Below are positions 1 through 8,194 of a DNA stretch of 64,000 nt, in pieces. Each line of letters opens with the position of its first letter. The first letter of the stretch is position 1. Source of the DNA: Candidatus Sericytochromatia bacterium (GTDB lineage Bacteria > Cyanobacteriota > Sericytochromatia > UBA7694); assembly GCA_018780035.1 (NCBI GenBank), contig JADMKE010000024.1:310001-374000 (forward strand). Direction: 5' to 3'. The notes beneath the pieces were generated by a model. It searched no databases. It was not told the origin of the DNA and saw only the letters and a list, made by a program, of their open reading frames with translations. Both the position numbers and the translations under genes were made by a program.

Positions 1-378
1 AATCTGGGAGTGAACGAATTTTATCCAAACCCACAGTATCAAATTCATCCATACCTGATTTGGCAATTACACCTAAAAAACGAAGCGCTCCACGAATAGT
101 GTTGATCTGTTCTTCAATCAAATCAGGGCCAGAATACAACCTTGCCCATTGCGAACCGATTCCGCCAAAATAATCGGTCACAATGATGGTAAACAGAGAA
201 TGTGAACTGGCTGTGATTTGAGCGTTTTTAATGTGTATTGCCAATAGGCTGAATAATAATGATTGATGGGAAAGAGATTTAAATCAAACCCCAGGGGAAT
301 TGCAAAAAGATCATAGGGTTTTGCGACTTGGGGCTCAAAGTGGCCTTTTAAAATAAGTCCTGTGAGATTGTGCGACAT
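1..378 (-). pseudogene. Frameshifted, left-truncated gene of unknown function
   Basis: The ATG at 378 opens a frame that reads protein-like for about 50 residues (MSHNLTGLILKGHF..., ...FPINHYYSAYWQ) and stops at 178. The -1 frame then stays open from about position 230 to the window edge, with convincing coding character (...NAQITASSHSLF, TIIVTDYFGGIGSQWARLY, ...LRFLGVIAKSGMDEF). Adding one base to the five-T run at 225-229 (plus strand) joins both halves into one continuous protein (...YWQYTLKNAQITASS...). The gene therefore carries a one-base deletion in a homopolymer, or the assembly does. I do not recognise the family. The 3' end lies outside the window. Slippage of a tRNA on AAA AAC could in principle allow some read-through, but no canonical X-XXY-YYZ heptamer is present. 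Confidence 0.6.
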
Positions 379-421
379 TTTTTAACCCTTCAAAAAGAGT
401 AAGACAACACCTCTTCAGTTT

Positions 422-457
422 AAACAAAAAATACCCTTCATCGGGTATTTTTTGTTT
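422..457. terminator. Bidirectional intrinsic terminator
   Basis: A perfect 15-bp inverted repeat: arms AAACAAAAAATACCC and GGGTATTTTTTGTTT around a 6-nt TTCATC loop. A- and T-runs lie on both sides, so it can end transcripts in either direction. It lies upstream of the start of the minus-strand gene at 378, so it more probably stops transcription arriving from the right on the minus strand. Confidence 0.75.
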
Positions 458-1084
458 TTACAGGCTTTCAACTCCCTTAAATTCATTTTACCTACAATAA
501 TAAACATTATTGTATATGTAGAACCCCCTTTTTAGGGTGTTTTAAGCGCTTATATTGAATAACTTGGCAATATATCTTTACATTGTCCTCTGAAAAAAAT
601 TTTTAATGTTCAATAATTTGTTAGCTCTATTTAAAGGTTTAAAATTACAAATAATATATTTACTCATAAATATTATTTATTCTTCTTAAAAATAATCGAG
701 TAAATATTCATATAAAAAGAGTGCAATTTTTTACTATAAACGTTGAAATTGTTTAATCAGAATTATTTTATTTACAAATATAGCTGAATTTAACTTAAAT
801 TGTCAAATCAATACAATTCGATAACCAACGCAAAATAATTGCATCGATGCAATTATTTTTAGGGTCTCTACATATTTTTATTGATAATAACTCGTCTCTT
901 ATATTTTGACGAAAATACTTTAATGATGAATATTACTCAATCAAATTTTTTTAATCAGTAATTTGTCCCATTTAAATTCAAAATAAAGTTTTAGCCCTCA
1001 AAAATAATTGAAGAGCCTTATTTTTTCAAGCCTCTGGTATAAAATTGGGTTCTTTTTTTTGACGCATCTCTTTTAAAAGAAATA
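458..1084. other. AT-rich gene-free stretch
   Basis: About 600 bp of markedly AT-rich DNA with no open frame showing coding character on either strand. It contrasts with the dense coding elsewhere. Apart from the palindrome at 832-859 and the flanking terminators I see no gene, tRNA or repeat array. It could hold an unrecognised RNA, a decayed mobile element or regulatory DNA. Confidence 0.5.
832..859. repeat. Perfect 28-bp palindrome
   Basis: The half-site AAAATAATTGCATC is followed immediately by its exact reverse complement, with no spacer (centre ATCGAT). It lies in non-coding AT-rich DNA, more than 300 bp from either neighbouring gene. A spacerless palindrome of this length could be a dyad protein-binding site or a cruciform. 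It is a poor intrinsic terminator because the stem is AT-rich. Confidence 0.7.
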
Positions 1085-1120
1085 AACCGCTTTCTCACAC
1101 ACAGGAAGAAAACGGTTTTT
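1085..1120 (+). terminator. Terminator-like hairpin on the plus strand
   Basis: The arms AACCGCTTTCT and AGAAAACGGTT pair except for one position and are followed by a T5 run (1116-1120). It is oriented to stop plus-strand transcription, yet no plus-strand gene is visible upstream. It may mark the end of a small untranslated transcript in the AT-rich stretch, or be fortuitous. Confidence 0.4.
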
Positions 1121-1142
1121 GGAGATTCAGATTTTAGCCAAG

Positions 1143-1179
1143 AAAAAACCCCCTTCGGTAAAAATACCGAAGGGGGTTT
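1143..1179 (-). terminator. Intrinsic terminator of the SH3-protein gene
   Basis: The arms AAACCCCCTTCGGTA (1146-1160) and TACCGAAGGGGGTTT (1165-1179) pair perfectly around a 4-nt loop. Read on the minus strand a T-run follows directly. It sits 13 bp beyond the stop of the SH3-protein gene. Confidence 0.85.
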
Positions 1180-1192
1180 AACTTATATATCG

Positions 1193-2230
1193 TTAAGGAG
1201 CAATATATTTAGAGGCCATCCAACCAATGGTTCCTTGACTTGTTTTGATTTGAGACCAAGTTAAACCATCAGCCGTAACTGTCGCACCCTGCAGCACTTC
1301 AATTTCAGTATCTGCTGGCAATGTGGTTATTAAGGCTTGAGTCACTGAAGGACCTGAGCGCAAACTCACGCCTGCAGAATTAACCTTTTTTAAATTTCCG
1401 GCTACGGCAGGCGTGGTGCTCGCTGGGGTTTGTAGAGCAGGGTCAACAGCTGTTGCAGTGGTTTCGGTGGTAACAGGAGTAGCGGGATCACTTACGGGGT
1501 TTTCTACAGGTGCAGCTTGTGTTGAACTGCCCGTTTGTAAAAATGCCGCAGAAACCCAACCGACTTGACCTGAAGCGGTCTGAATTTTGGACCAGGTATA
1601 ACCACCAGCGGTTTGAGATTTATCTTCAAGTACTTTGACCTTTTCGTTTAAAGCCAAACGGGCCAATGATGAAGATTGGGTACTTGCTTGTTCACGTAAG
1701 TTGACGCTGTTTTTCAAAACGGTGGCTTCGAGAGAGGCAACAGGAGCAACAGCAACAACCGGGGCCGTCTCTGTTGTTGTGGCCGTTTCGGTGGGGGATT
1801 TGGCTGGGGTTTGAACCACTTCTTGTTGGGCAGGTGGATGAGTGAAACGCTCAATTAACTTCATGATAATTGGCGTAAAACAAATAACGCCCACTAAAAT
1901 CGCCAATAACAATAGTTTATTTTGATAAACAAATCCTTCAGGTGGATTATCTCCATTTTCTTGACCTTCTGAAGGATTTTCAGAATATTGATCCATTTGC
2001 GTTTTTTCTTCTTCCTGAAGCATTTGCGAGATGGTTTTGATATTGACCTCAATCACTTCCAGGTCATTTTCATTACTGGCATATCTCAATGCCTGCTTCA
2101 ATTCTTTTAGGGCCTGCTGGTAATTTCCAGCCTGATAAAATTCATTGGCTCTTTGATGGTAATGGGCCAGCATCTGTGTAGGGGTATTTTCTGTTTGGGT
2201 CGTGTCTTGTGAATGAGGGGGTTGATTCAT
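1193..2230 (-). CDS. Membrane-anchored protein with two bacterial SH3 domains
   Basis: 345 residues. The N-terminal third is cytoplasmic and helical, and looks like one or two TPR-type hairpins (HYHQRANEFYQAGNYQQALK, about residues 22-75). One membrane segment follows at about 104-126 (LLLLAILVGVICFTPIIMKL). After a Thr/Pro/Ala-rich linker come two SH3b-type domains, about 168-235 and 283-345. Both carry the usual VNLREQASTQS / VSLRSGPSVTQ and VGWVSAAF / IGWMASKY signatures. Such domains bind peptidoglycan or cell-wall peptides, so the exported part probably contacts the wall; that is inference. AAGGA lies 9 nt upstream of the ATG. A strong terminator follows the stop. Confidence 0.8.
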   Translation of the reverse strand: MNQPPHSQDTTQTENTPTQMLAHYHQRANEFYQAGNYQQALKELKQALRYASNENDLEVIEVNIKTISQMLQEEEKTQMDQYSENPSEGQENGDNPPEGFVYQNKLLLLAILVGVICFTPIIMKLIERFTHPPAQQEVVQTPAKSPTETATTTETAPVVAVAPVASLEATVLKNSVNLREQASTQSSSLARLALNEKVKVLEDKSQTAGGYTWSKIQTASGQVGWVSAAFLQTGSSTQAAPVENPVSDPATPVTTETTATAVDPALQTPASTTPAVAGNLKKVNSAGVSLRSGPSVTQALITTLPADTEIEVLQGATVTADGLTWSQIKTSQGTIGWMASKYIAP

Positions 2231-2389
2231 GCCAGGGGGATCCTTTACTATTTCGATCGTTCAACGTACGCTACTATATACAATAGGTAATATAGAGGGG
2301 CATCGGAAAGGGTAAGTATCACATCTTCAGCATAACAAACCCAATTCTTTTCTCAAAGTCCCCTCGCAGCAACTTTTAAGATTAATTTT

Positions 2390-2710
2390 ATGAATCTCAA
2401 TCCCTGGATCCCTGTCTGTTCTTCAGCCAAACTTAAACGCGAAAAACGTTTTCTCTTTCGCCACCATCAAAAGCAATATTTATTGCTTTCAGTCGCCCAT
2501 CAATTTTTTGCAATCAACAATCAATGTCCCCATCAGGGCTTTCCACTGGATACAGGCATGATTGACGCTGAGGCCTTAAATATTACCTGTCCGTATCACC
2601 AATGGAGTTTTGACTTAAATACAGGCCAATGTATCCTCAATTCTGCGTTCCTAAGCACTTATCCGATAGAAGAGCGGGATGGCCAAATTTGGATTCAGAT
2701 TCCGTGTTAA
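2390..2710 (+). CDS. Small Rieske [2Fe-2S] ferredoxin-like protein
   Basis: 106 residues, essentially a single Rieske domain. The two cluster-binding motifs are clear: C46-P-H48 (NNQCPHQGFPLDTG) and C67-P-Y-H70 (CPYHQWSFDLNTG). This matches soluble Rieske ferredoxins that pass electrons to oxygenases, or NirD-like subunits. No partner oxygenase lies beside it. The gene precedes the DUF4178/DUF350 genes by 42 bp and may be their first operon member. There is no clear Shine-Dalgarno sequence; a TAAGAT hexamer ends 7 nt before the ATG, so a leaderless transcript is possible. Confidence 0.85.
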   Translation: MNLNPWIPVCSSAKLKREKRFLFRHHQKQYLLLSVAHQFFAINNQCPHQGFPLDTGMIDAEALNITCPYHQWSFDLNTGQCILNSAFLSTYPIEERDGQIWIQIPC

Positions 2711-2752
2711 AATAGGACAGCCTAAATAGCTTAAATTTACAAAGGCAGAGAT

Positions 2753-3322
2753 ATGGGATTCCTTGAATTTTTGTTTGGTAAACCCCAACGCAAAGACATC
2801 TACCGGCAAGAGGTGGCCTTGCTGCCGACTGGCGGCAAAGCCCTGAGCCGCCAAGCTTCGATTTTGGATCTCAAGGTTGGCGGAGTGGTCACATATGATA
2901 CCACCGATTTTATAGTTCGCAACCGCCATGTCTATGAGTCCCATGGTTTTGAGTGGTATTCATTTCAATTGGTTGATACGGTGACAGGACGCAAACTCTG
3001 GATTGACGCTGAAGACGACGATGAACTTGAAATTGTTGTCAATGAAACCGTTGAAATGGATTTAGACTTGCCCATTCCCAATCGCATCAATTGCCAGGGA
3101 AAGTCGTTCAAACTTGATGAACATGGTTTTGCCAAGGTGCTGATTGAAAGTGAAGACAGTACCCCCAAATATGCCCAAGTTGAATATTGGGATTTTTATG
3201 AAAGCAGTGATGAATGGACCCTGGGCGTAGAAAAATGGGGCGGTGAAATTGAAGTCAGTTTGGGACGTTATATAGAGTCCTATGAAATTGAGATCCTCTC
3301 AGCAGGAGCAACACATGCCTAG
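2753..3322 (+). CDS. DUF4178 domain protein
   Basis: 189 residues, beginning MGFLEFLFGKPQ. The body matches the DUF4178 pattern: a small beta-rich cytoplasmic fold with LKVGGVVTYDTTDFIVRNRH, then WYSFQLVD and LWIDAEDDDELE, ending with VEYWDFYESSDEW. Function unknown. DUF4178 proteins are often encoded next to DUF350 membrane proteins and spermidine-synthase-like genes. Here a DUF350 gene follows two genes downstream, which supports the call, but no spermidine synthase is present. The stop overlaps the next start by 8 bp. Confidence 0.75.
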   Translation: MGFLEFLFGKPQRKDIYRQEVALLPTGGKALSRQASILDLKVGGVVTYDTTDFIVRNRHVYESHGFEWYSFQLVDTVTGRKLWIDAEDDDELEIVVNETVEMDLDLPIPNRINCQGKSFKLDEHGFAKVLIESEDSTPKYAQVEYWDFYESSDEWTLGVEKWGGEIEVSLGRYIESYEIEILSAGATHA

Positions 3323-3539
3323 ACTGGTCTACTTCTTTATTTTCCTGGCTGTGGCCATCATCCCTTTTGCTCTTTTTGCATTGCTCAATAATGCCCCCTC
3401 CGGTTCACAACGTTCGGGCTCTTATTATCACAGCCGTGGCCCTTCATTTTATTTTTTACACTTTGATGATGACGGCTATCGTGGACGTGGTTTTAGTTCC
3501 GGAGCCTATCAAGGTGGCGGATTTCGTGGTGGCAAATAA
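3315..3539 (+). CDS. Small single-pass membrane protein with Gly/Arg/Tyr-rich tail
   Basis: 74 residues from the ATG at 3315, which AGGAG (3304-3308) precedes at a good distance. An in-frame upstream start would lie deep inside the DUF4178 gene. One hydrophobic helix (LVYFFIFLAVAIIPFALFAL) is followed by a low-complexity tail with repeated GG, RG and YY. In other DUF4178/DUF350 clusters this slot holds a DUF4247-type or similar small protein; I cannot confirm homology. It is probably translated by coupling to the upstream gene. Confidence 0.65.
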   Translation: MPRLVYFFIFLAVAIIPFALFALLNNAPSGSQRSGSYYHSRGPSFYFLHFDDDGYRGRGFSSGAYQGGGFRGGK

Positions 3540-3564
3540 TTCAATTTTGAGGAGTCTCTAAATC

Positions 3565-3786
3565 ATGGAAGAAATGCGTGCATTAACCCCCGGTGTACTT
3601 TTGGTCTCATTGATCTACTCTATTTTGGGGATGATTTTTTTGATGGTGGCTTACAAAGTCTTTGATGTCGTCAACGCTTTAGAATTCACAAAAGAACTCG
3701 AAAAAAACAATCAGGCTTTGGGCACAGTGGTAGCTGGCTTTTTTATTGCCATTGCCATCATTATCGCTGCAGCGATTCACGGTTAA
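3565..3786 (+). CDS. DUF350 family inner-membrane protein
   Basis: 73 residues with two membrane helices, about residues 9-33 (GVLLVSLIYSILGMIFLMVAY) and 50-70 (GTVVAGFFIAIAIIIAAAI). A charged loop, FTKELEKNNQALGTV, separates them. That pattern, with the conserved ELEKNNQALG-type motif before the second helix, is typical of DUF350. Members are small membrane proteins of unknown role, usually beside DUF4178 genes as here. GAGGAG precedes the ATG. The SppA gene starts 3 bp after its stop. Confidence 0.75.
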   Translation: MEEMRALTPGVLLVSLIYSILGMIFLMVAYKVFDVVNALEFTKELEKNNQALGTVVAGFFIAIAIIIAAAIHG

Positions 3787-3789
3787 ATC

Positions 3790-6219
3790 ATGAAAAAACA
3801 GCTGAACTTGCTGGCGCTCACTTTGTTTTTGAGTACCGGCACCCTCCCGGCTTGGGCCGATGACAATACCCGTGCTTTTTGGCCTCAATCTGTTCCCCTG
3901 CCGGCTGTGGCCCTGGTCGATGATTCCAGTGCCTTGGGTGTTAACCCCGGTGGCGTGGGAGCCAAAGATCTGTTTGAACTCTATTTCAGCAAATCACTCA
4001 ACCCCAATAACTCAGGCCAATTCAGTGCTTATGCGGGTATTCCCAACCTCTCCATTGGTTATCAGCAATTTCAAGCCAGTTTTCTCGGTGAATTGCGCCG
4101 CTTTTCTGTAGGTTGGTCTTATCCTGTACAAGACTATCTCTCATTGGGATTGGCTTATCATCTCACCCAAGACCTGGCCAATGCAGATACAAACCTGCAC
4201 TCCTTTGATCTTGGCCTGCAATTCCGTCCTGTGCGCTTTTTATCGATGGGATTTACAGCCCGCAATTTAAATGCCCCACTTTTGCAAACCCGTCAAATCC
4301 GCCGCAGTTATCTTGCCGGATTGGGCATTCGCCCCTTTGGTGAAAAAATCACCTTAACAGCTGACGCCCAATGGGATGAAGGGGACAATGTCACAGATAT
4401 ATCTGGACTCTTTGGCTTTGAAAGCGAACCAGTCGATGGCCTCTTGCTGCGCGGCTCAGTGGATCTCAAAGGCCAATTTTTGCTGGGTCTCGGCTTGCAA
4501 TTTAACCATATTAACCTCGGCTATTATCACAGCCTCAACGGCACCCCCAATCAGGATGGGGCCCATCTCAAACTGACCAGCAGCACCTTTAGCAACGCGA
4601 TTCAACAAATAGGCAATCACTTTGCCTATATCGACCTGAACCAGGGGCTCTTGCTCGATTCAGGCGAACCCAATCAACCCCTTTTGAGCCGCAATCAGCC
4701 CGTTTCGTATTGGAATCTTTTAAAACAATTGCACCAAGTTGAGACCATGCCCCGCTACAAAGGCGTCATTCTCGATGTTAGCTCGCTGCGCGCCGGATTG
4801 GGCACAATTGAAGAAATTCATACGGCCCTCAAACGGGTCAGGTCTGCAGGCAAACAGATTATTGTCTATCTCAAAGATGGCGGGATGTCAGAATATTATT
4901 TTGCCTCCTTGGCAGATAAAATTGTCTTACATCCCATGGGCAGCCTTCATTTAAAAGGCTTTGCTTATGTTTTGCCCCATTACAAAGATCTCCTCGATCA
5001 GGTTGGTGTTGAAGTCGAATTTATCAAGGTGGGCAATTATAAGACCGGCTTGGAATCGTATACCAAAAGTGAGTCTTCACCTGCGACCTTGGAGCAATAT
5101 GGCGCAATTCAAAAAGACGATTTTGATCGCTATCTCAGCAACCTCAAAAATACCCGACATCTCAGCGATGTTGTCATAGATAAAATATTTCAAAAGACCC
5201 TGTTCACCGCAAGTGAAGCCAAAGAAGCCGGCCTGATTGATGCTGTGGCCTATATCGACGAAATACCGCAATTGGCTGCGGATTTAATCCATCAACCCAA
5301 TGCTTCGTTTGAAGACATCAGCCGTACGCGCTTTCATGAGCGCTCCTGGGAGCCCAAAGACAAAATTGCTGTCGTCTACGTTTCGGGCAGTATTGTCGAA
5401 GGCCGCAGTGGCAGAGGGCTGCTCTTTGGTGAAGAATTTGCGGGTTCTACCAGTATTGTCGAGCAGATTTTAGCACTCAGAGCAGACCCGCAGGTCAAAG
5501 GCCTGGTGCTCAGAGTCAATAGCCCCGGTGGTTCTGCTCTGGCTTCCGATGAAATTTACAGGGCACTCCAACAGTACAAAACACACACCAAAAACCCTGT
5601 GGTGGTTTCAATGGCCGATGTTGCAGCTTCAGGTGGTTATTGGATCGCTTTGGCCGGAGACAAAATTTTAGCCAATGCCAGTACCATGACAGGAAGTATT
5701 GGCATCTATGCTGGAAAAACCAATTTTAAAGGCCTCTTTGACCTTTTGGGTGTCAAACACACGGTGATCAAATCCAGTGAAAAAGCCGATTCGACAGGGG
5801 AACACCGTGGCTATACCGAGGCCGAACGGCAAATAGTGCAAAACAATTTACGCGAATTCTACCGCATATTTTTGGAGCGGGTGTCTGAAAACCGCAAACT
5901 GGACTTTGCCACCGTTGAACAAGTGGCACAGGGCCGGGTCTATACCGGCAAACAGGCTTTGGACATTCGCTTGGTAGACCAAATCGGAGGGCTCTCTGAG
6001 GCCATCGAGCTGACCCGCAACATGGCCAAAATCAGCACCCAAGAGGTAGAAATCGAACATCTGCCAGGCATGGGCAATTTTCTCACACAATTGCCTGAAT
6101 CCTTGGAAAATGCAGCCTTACAACCTGCTCTGCTGCCTCAAATCAAAGCAGCAATTGAACGGGTGATTCCCAACGCCAGTTCCGTCTTGGCAGTCATGGA
6201 CCCATTTGAAGGCCGTTAG
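3790..6219 (+). CDS. sppA: SppA-type (67K) signal peptide peptidase fused to a barrel-like N-terminal domain
   Basis: 809 residues. A Sec signal peptide (residues 1-23, ending PAWA) leads into a domain of about 260 residues made of alternating beta stretches (FSAYAGIPNLSIGYQQF, LSLGLAYHLTQDL, LSMGFTARNLNAPL). This resembles PorV/TraF-like outer-membrane barrels. The rest is a double SppA module. The Lys in VGNYKTGLESY (K418) and the nucleophilic Ser in VNSPGGSALASDEI (S582) match the Ser-Lys dyad of 67K SppA, and ASGGYWIA and STMTGSIGI are also conserved. SppA normally cleaves remnant signal peptides as a membrane-bound oligomer. Here the barrel-like domain may place the protease at the outer membrane or periplasm, which is inference. 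The stop overlaps the convergent LpxB-related gene by 4 bp. Confidence 0.85.
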   Translation: MKKQLNLLALTLFLSTGTLPAWADDNTRAFWPQSVPLPAVALVDDSSALGVNPGGVGAKDLFELYFSKSLNPNNSGQFSAYAGIPNLSIGYQQFQASFLGELRRFSVGWSYPVQDYLSLGLAYHLTQDLANADTNLHSFDLGLQFRPVRFLSMGFTARNLNAPLLQTRQIRRSYLAGLGIRPFGEKITLTADAQWDEGDNVTDISGLFGFESEPVDGLLLRGSVDLKGQFLLGLGLQFNHINLGYYHSLNGTPNQDGAHLKLTSSTFSNAIQQIGNHFAYIDLNQGLLLDSGEPNQPLLSRNQPVSYWNLLKQLHQVETMPRYKGVILDVSSLRAGLGTIEEIHTALKRVRSAGKQIIVYLKDGGMSEYYFASLADKIVLHPMGSLHLKGFAYVLPHYKDLLDQVGVEVEFIKVGNYKTGLESYTKSESSPATLEQYGAIQKDDFDRYLSNLKNTRHLSDVVIDKIFQKTLFTASEAKEAGLIDAVAYIDEIPQLAADLIHQPNASFEDISRTRFHERSWEPKDKIAVVYVSGSIVEGRSGRGLLFGEEFAGSTSIVEQILALRADPQVKGLVLRVNSPGGSALASDEIYRALQQYKTHTKNPVVVSMADVAASGGYWIALAGDKILANASTMTGSIGIYAGKTNFKGLFDLLGVKHTVIKSSEKADSTGEHRGYTEAERQIVQNNLREFYRIFLERVSENRKLDFATVEQVAQGRVYTGKQALDIRLVDQIGGLSEAIELTRNMAKISTQEVEIEHLPGMGNFLTQLPESLENAALQPALLPQIKAAIERVIPNASSVLAVMDPFEGR

Positions 6220-7412
6220 CTTCGTAACCTATTCTGTATTTCAACCACGATTCGCTCAGCGGCCCCTTGAGGGCCAAAGCGCTCCTGGCTGACGGCTTGG
6301 GCCTGTCTATGGGCGTTTTCTGAAAATGCAGGTTCAAAGAGCAAGCGCTTGAGAGTGTAGACCATTATCTCAGGATGGCATGGGTCCAGCCAGTGCAGGG
6401 CTGGACCCAATAAACGGGTTTGGGCCTCTGCAAAACGGGAGGTATACTGCAGACCCTTGCCACTGAATGAAAGTACCGGAATACCCAAACCTGCAGCTTG
6501 TTCATTGGCGGTCCCTGCCAAACCAATTAAAATCTGAATACTTCCCAAAATTGAACCCCAAGCCCCTTGAAAAAGGGCCAGGCGAGCGGCCTCTTTGCGC
6601 CAAAAAACGCCTGTTTTTGAATCTGGGACTTCCTCTTGTTGCCAGCCCTCGACCCGCAAAACTTGCTCAAAAGCATGTTTTGAGAGACCCGGTGCCAATG
6701 CACAGAGATAATCCACTGGCAAATCAAAACCAGCGGATAATTGTTTCAAGATCAGACAAAAATTTATCAGGGCATCGCCATGGCTGCCTGGGGCCAGGCC
6801 CACAGCCATTCGCCCTGCTTCTGTATTGTATTGCCAATTTGAATCAGATTCGAGGGCATCCAGCATTGGGTTCCCCAAACACAAAGCAGGTAGCCCTCTG
6901 CTTTGCAATGCCAAAGCTGTGAGCTGATCACGGGGAAAGATTCCCAAACGCGCGGATTTCAAGCCATAGCGCTGCAATGGATCATACGTGTGGCGGCGAC
7001 CAGCGGTATAATAATCGCTCAGAGCACAGCCGACAAAAGCAAAAGGCCGCCCACAGCGCCAAGCAGCGGCCACTGCAACAATATCTCCGACGGCAATCAC
7101 GGCATCTGCTGGCGTGGTTTTGAGCAATTGCCAAGTCTGAAATAAATGGTCACCCAAACCTGCACGAAAATCTTTGGCGAGTTTAAGCGGATTTAAATAG
7201 GCAAATCCCTCAGATGGAGGTGAGAATTGCCTGGGCAATACGGGTATCTCTGCTTCCGTGTAAAAAGTGCCCTTGCCCACCAGCGCCAATCCAGACAAAA
7301 TATCCTGGGGACGGGTGATGCGCCACGTCTGGGCCAAGACCGATGCAATTTTGTCTTCGCCACTGCCATTGCTCAGAAACAAAATCCGCAAAGCAGTATC
7401 CTTGGCGGTCAA
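6216..7412 (-). CDS. Lipid-A-disaccharide synthase-related protein
   Basis: 398 residues. It begins ILFLSNGSGEDKIA and contains VIAVGDIVAVAAAW, CLGNPMLDAL and VGLAPGSHGDALIN, ending with a glycosyltransferase-like acceptor/donor region (LIGLAGTANEQAAGLGIPVLSF). This pattern fits the LpxB-related family of TIGR03492 type, best known from cyanobacteria and plastids. It is distinct from true LpxB, and its substrate is not established. The start is TTG, overlapping the upstream methyltransferase stop (TTGA), so translation is coupled. Third gene of a minus-strand operon after the iminopeptidase and the methyltransferase. Confidence 0.75.
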   Translation of the reverse strand: MTAKDTALRILFLSNGSGEDKIASVLAQTWRITRPQDILSGLALVGKGTFYTEAEIPVLPRQFSPPSEGFAYLNPLKLAKDFRAGLGDHLFQTWQLLKTTPADAVIAVGDIVAVAAAWRCGRPFAFVGCALSDYYTAGRRHTYDPLQRYGLKSARLGIFPRDQLTALALQSRGLPALCLGNPMLDALESDSNWQYNTEAGRMAVGLAPGSHGDALINFCLILKQLSAGFDLPVDYLCALAPGLSKHAFEQVLRVEGWQQEEVPDSKTGVFWRKEAARLALFQGAWGSILGSIQILIGLAGTANEQAAGLGIPVLSFSGKGLQYTSRFAEAQTRLLGPALHWLDPCHPEIMVYTLKRLLFEPAFSENAHRQAQAVSQERFGPQGAAERIVVEIQNRLRS

Positions 7413-8194
7413 GTTTGAGCCTCGCGATTTGAAAGCCCTGGAAAATAGGCCTTGAGAAGTTGAAGATAATCAAGGCTGTATTCAGAACCGGGTGATGCCC
7501 CCTGCCTGACGATCAGGCGTTCGTTAAAAGGGTTGAAAGGCAAGCGGCTCCAGGCACTGAGCAGGCGTTTGGCGGGTACCCCCACATGCCCCGCAACCCA
7601 ACAGAACCGAACGGGTGAAAGTCCCAAGCGCAGGGCCTCTGCCAAGAGCTGAGCCCATTCTTGAACGGGCAGAATCAAAGCCAATTGGCCAGCGGTGTTC
7701 AGTCTTTGAGAGGCAAACGCCAAAATGTCTGACCAATGTAGGTCGATCTGGCTGCGACCACGGGCCCGAGCGGCTTGTGGAGAATGACTTTGCAGCGGAA
7801 AATAGGGGGGATTGGAGAGGATCAGATCAAAAGCCAGATTTTCCACACCAAGATTGCTTTGAGCGGAATAGACTTGAAGTGATTGTAAATGCAAATGCAA
7901 ACGGTGAGACCACTGACTGGCTTGAAAATTCACCTCTGCAAGCACCTGGGCCGTGGGGTCGATTTCCAAAGCATGAATGGCTGCATTTTGAAAGCGTTGG
8001 GCCATCATCAAGGCCAATATTCCTGTACCGGTGCCAATATCCAACACTTGAGAGACCTGGTTGGGTTGTTTTAAAGCAGCACTCCAGGCCCCCAAGAGCA
8101 GGGCATCGGTCCCCACTTTTATCGGGGCCTGGAGCTGAGAGAGGCTGAATTGCTTCAGCCTGAATATATCCTGCTCGGCATTCAGCCTGGGCAT
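7409..8194 (-). CDS. tRNA1(Val) A37 N6-methyltransferase-like (TrmN6/YfiC family)
   Basis: 261 residues. A class I SAM methyltransferase fold: motif I LDIGTGTGILALMMAQRF, acidic motif ALEIDP, and the N6-adenine signature NPPYF (LILSNPPYFPL). The N-terminal FRLKQFSLSQ...KVGTDALLLGAW is typical of TrmN6/YfiC, which methylates A37 of tRNA1(Val). The general N6-adenine methyltransferase call is firm. The exact tRNA target is taken from the family. The ATG directly abuts the iminopeptidase stop, and its own stop overlaps the LpxB-related start. Confidence 0.8.
   Translation of the reverse strand: MPRLNAEQDIFRLKQFSLSQLQAPIKVGTDALLLGAWSAALKQPNQVSQVLDIGTGTGILALMMAQRFQNAAIHALEIDPTAQVLAEVNFQASQWSHRLHLHLQSLQVYSAQSNLGVENLAFDLILSNPPYFPLQSHSPQAARARGRSQIDLHWSDILAFASQRLNTAGQLALILPVQEWAQLLAEALRLGLSPVRFCWVAGHVGVPAKRLLSAWSRLPFNPFNERLIVRQGASPGSEYSLDYLQLLKAYFPGLSNREAQT

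Noticed and set aside
178..378. Programmed -1 frameshift signal at the A-run
   Set aside because: No X-XXY-YYZ heptamer and no clear downstream structure; a simple indel explains the data.
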